DNA of 61,817 nt. Source: Bacteroidales bacterium. Lineage in GTDB: Bacteria; Bacteroidota; Bacteroidia; Bacteroidales; Marinilabiliaceae. This document shows positions 61,549-61,817 of this stretch, in pieces. The notes under the pieces were generated by a model. That model did no database searches, was not told where the DNA came from, and saw only the letters and a program-made list of their open reading frames with translations. The translations under genes were made by a program, and so were the position numbers. Every line of letters begins with the position of its first letter. The stretch's first letter is position 1. The stretch lies in assembly GCA_024401365.1 (NCBI GenBank), contig JAKSLE010000009.1, forward strand, positions 1 to 61,817. The letters are read 5' to 3'.

Positions 61549-61817
61549 ATGAAAAGCATTATTCTAGCGTTATTTCTAGTGCTTAGTGGGGTGGTATACG
61601 GTCAGTCGCGCGAAGCATTGATAAGCAAGAGCAAGATACATATAGACAGTCGCCATAGAGGCATCAGGCGAGTAGTAGGCTATGATGTATACTCCAAAGA
61701 TGTTCCACGTGAATTTGAGGGGGTGAGTATAGCCTTTCTCAGTGACATACACTACAAGAGCAGATTAGACTCTGTGGGGCTAACGTCGATCAAGAACATA
61801 CTATTAGAAATAAAGCC
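61549..61817 (+). CDS. Metallophosphoesterase (calcineurin-like), N-terminal part
   Basis: The ATG at 61549 opens a frame that runs off the right edge. A signal peptide (MKSIILALFL to VVYGQ) is followed by VSIAFLSDIHYKSRL, the first metal motif (DxH) of calcineurin-type phosphoesterases. It is probably exported. The active site beyond the first motif is outside the window. Confidence 0.75.
   Translation, partial: MKSIILALFLVLSGVVYGQSREALISKSKIHIDSRHRGIRRVVGYDVYSKDVPREFEGVSIAFLSDIHYKSRLDSVGLTSIKNILLEIK

Noticed and set aside
61701-61716. TGTTCCACGTGAATTT as another parS
   Set aside because: Only 13 of 16 positions match, with the whole right end lost, and it lies in coding sequence.
1-61817. 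CRISPR array, rRNA, tRNA or complete IS element
   Set aside because: No regularly spaced direct repeats, no cloverleaf or rRNA signatures, and no transposase other than the single-copy RAYT were found by eye. A tRNAscan and Infernal run would be the decisive test.

Overview
The window reads as chromosome of a non-flagellated Bacteroidetes bacterium, most likely order Bacteroidales. Several upstream regions carry the Bacteroidetes -7 box TAnnTTTG. The gene cluster ruvB / flippase / dut / TPR protein / DUF4292 lipoprotein / LytM protein / HATPase / ybeY / mnmG is an arrangement I associate with this phylum. Lipoproteins and SprT-like, DUF3791/DUF3990, SO_0444-type and RAYT genes fit as well. 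No rRNA, tRNA, CRISPR array or prophage was seen. Genus cannot be fixed from sequence reading alone.

Layout. 0-6 kb is a mixed accessory segment: the tail of a PfkB sugar kinase, a metal-responsive AraC regulator with a Cu/Zn efflux permease, an unknown protein paired with a SprT-like metalloprotease, and a three-gene DUF3791/DUF3990 toxin-antitoxin-like set. 6-11.7 kb holds a GH3 lipoprotein glycosidase, a REP-associated tyrosine transposase (RAYT) flanked by its palindromic repeats, a secreted isochorismatase-fold hydrolase and a porin. leuD and leuC follow at 11.8-13.8 kb.

13.9-37.1 kb is the centrepiece: about 22 consecutive minus-strand genes that look like one transcription unit, from a strong predicted promoter at 37.04-37.07 kb to a strong terminator at 13.85-13.90 kb. 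In transcription order they encode a YfiR-like periplasmic protein, one transmembrane chemoreceptor, a STAS protein, CheY, CheA, two CheW, CheR, a histidine-kinase-like ATPase lacking the phospho-acceptor His, CheD, CheB, a GAF/PAS membrane sensor, a second CheR, a degenerate CheR, a stand-alone CheB esterase, a GAF membrane protein, a GAF/PAS/PP2C phosphatase, a SiaB-like kinase, a SiaC-like phosphoprotein (Thr68 conserved), a TerB-ABCG-type exporter fusion, a lipoprotein and a small secreted protein. The window has no flagellar, pilus or gliding genes. The set therefore looks like a chemosensory array wired to a SiaABC-type Ser/Thr phospho-switch and an envelope exporter. This is the best candidate for an undescribed system.

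37-44 kb holds housekeeping genes: ribF, a ModF-like double ATPase, an unknown methyltransferase-like protein, rsmA, a membrane protein and hemW. A 0.6-kb AT-rich gap at 43.5-44.1 kb carries DnaA-box-like motifs. A perfect 16-bp parS site abuts it at 43490, and a second perfect parS lies at 54894. Gene direction switches from mainly minus to mainly plus across this gap, so it is a plausible replication origin.

44-61.8 kb is a mostly plus-strand run of core genes: nadA, a CheY-like regulator, ruvB, an O-antigen-type flippase, dut, TPR and DUF4292 envelope proteins, a degenerate LytM protein, an RsbW-like ATPase, ybeY, mnmG, ade, uvrC, (minus) a polysaccharide-deacetylase-like protein, dtd, deoC, and the start of a metallophosphoesterase cut by the window end.
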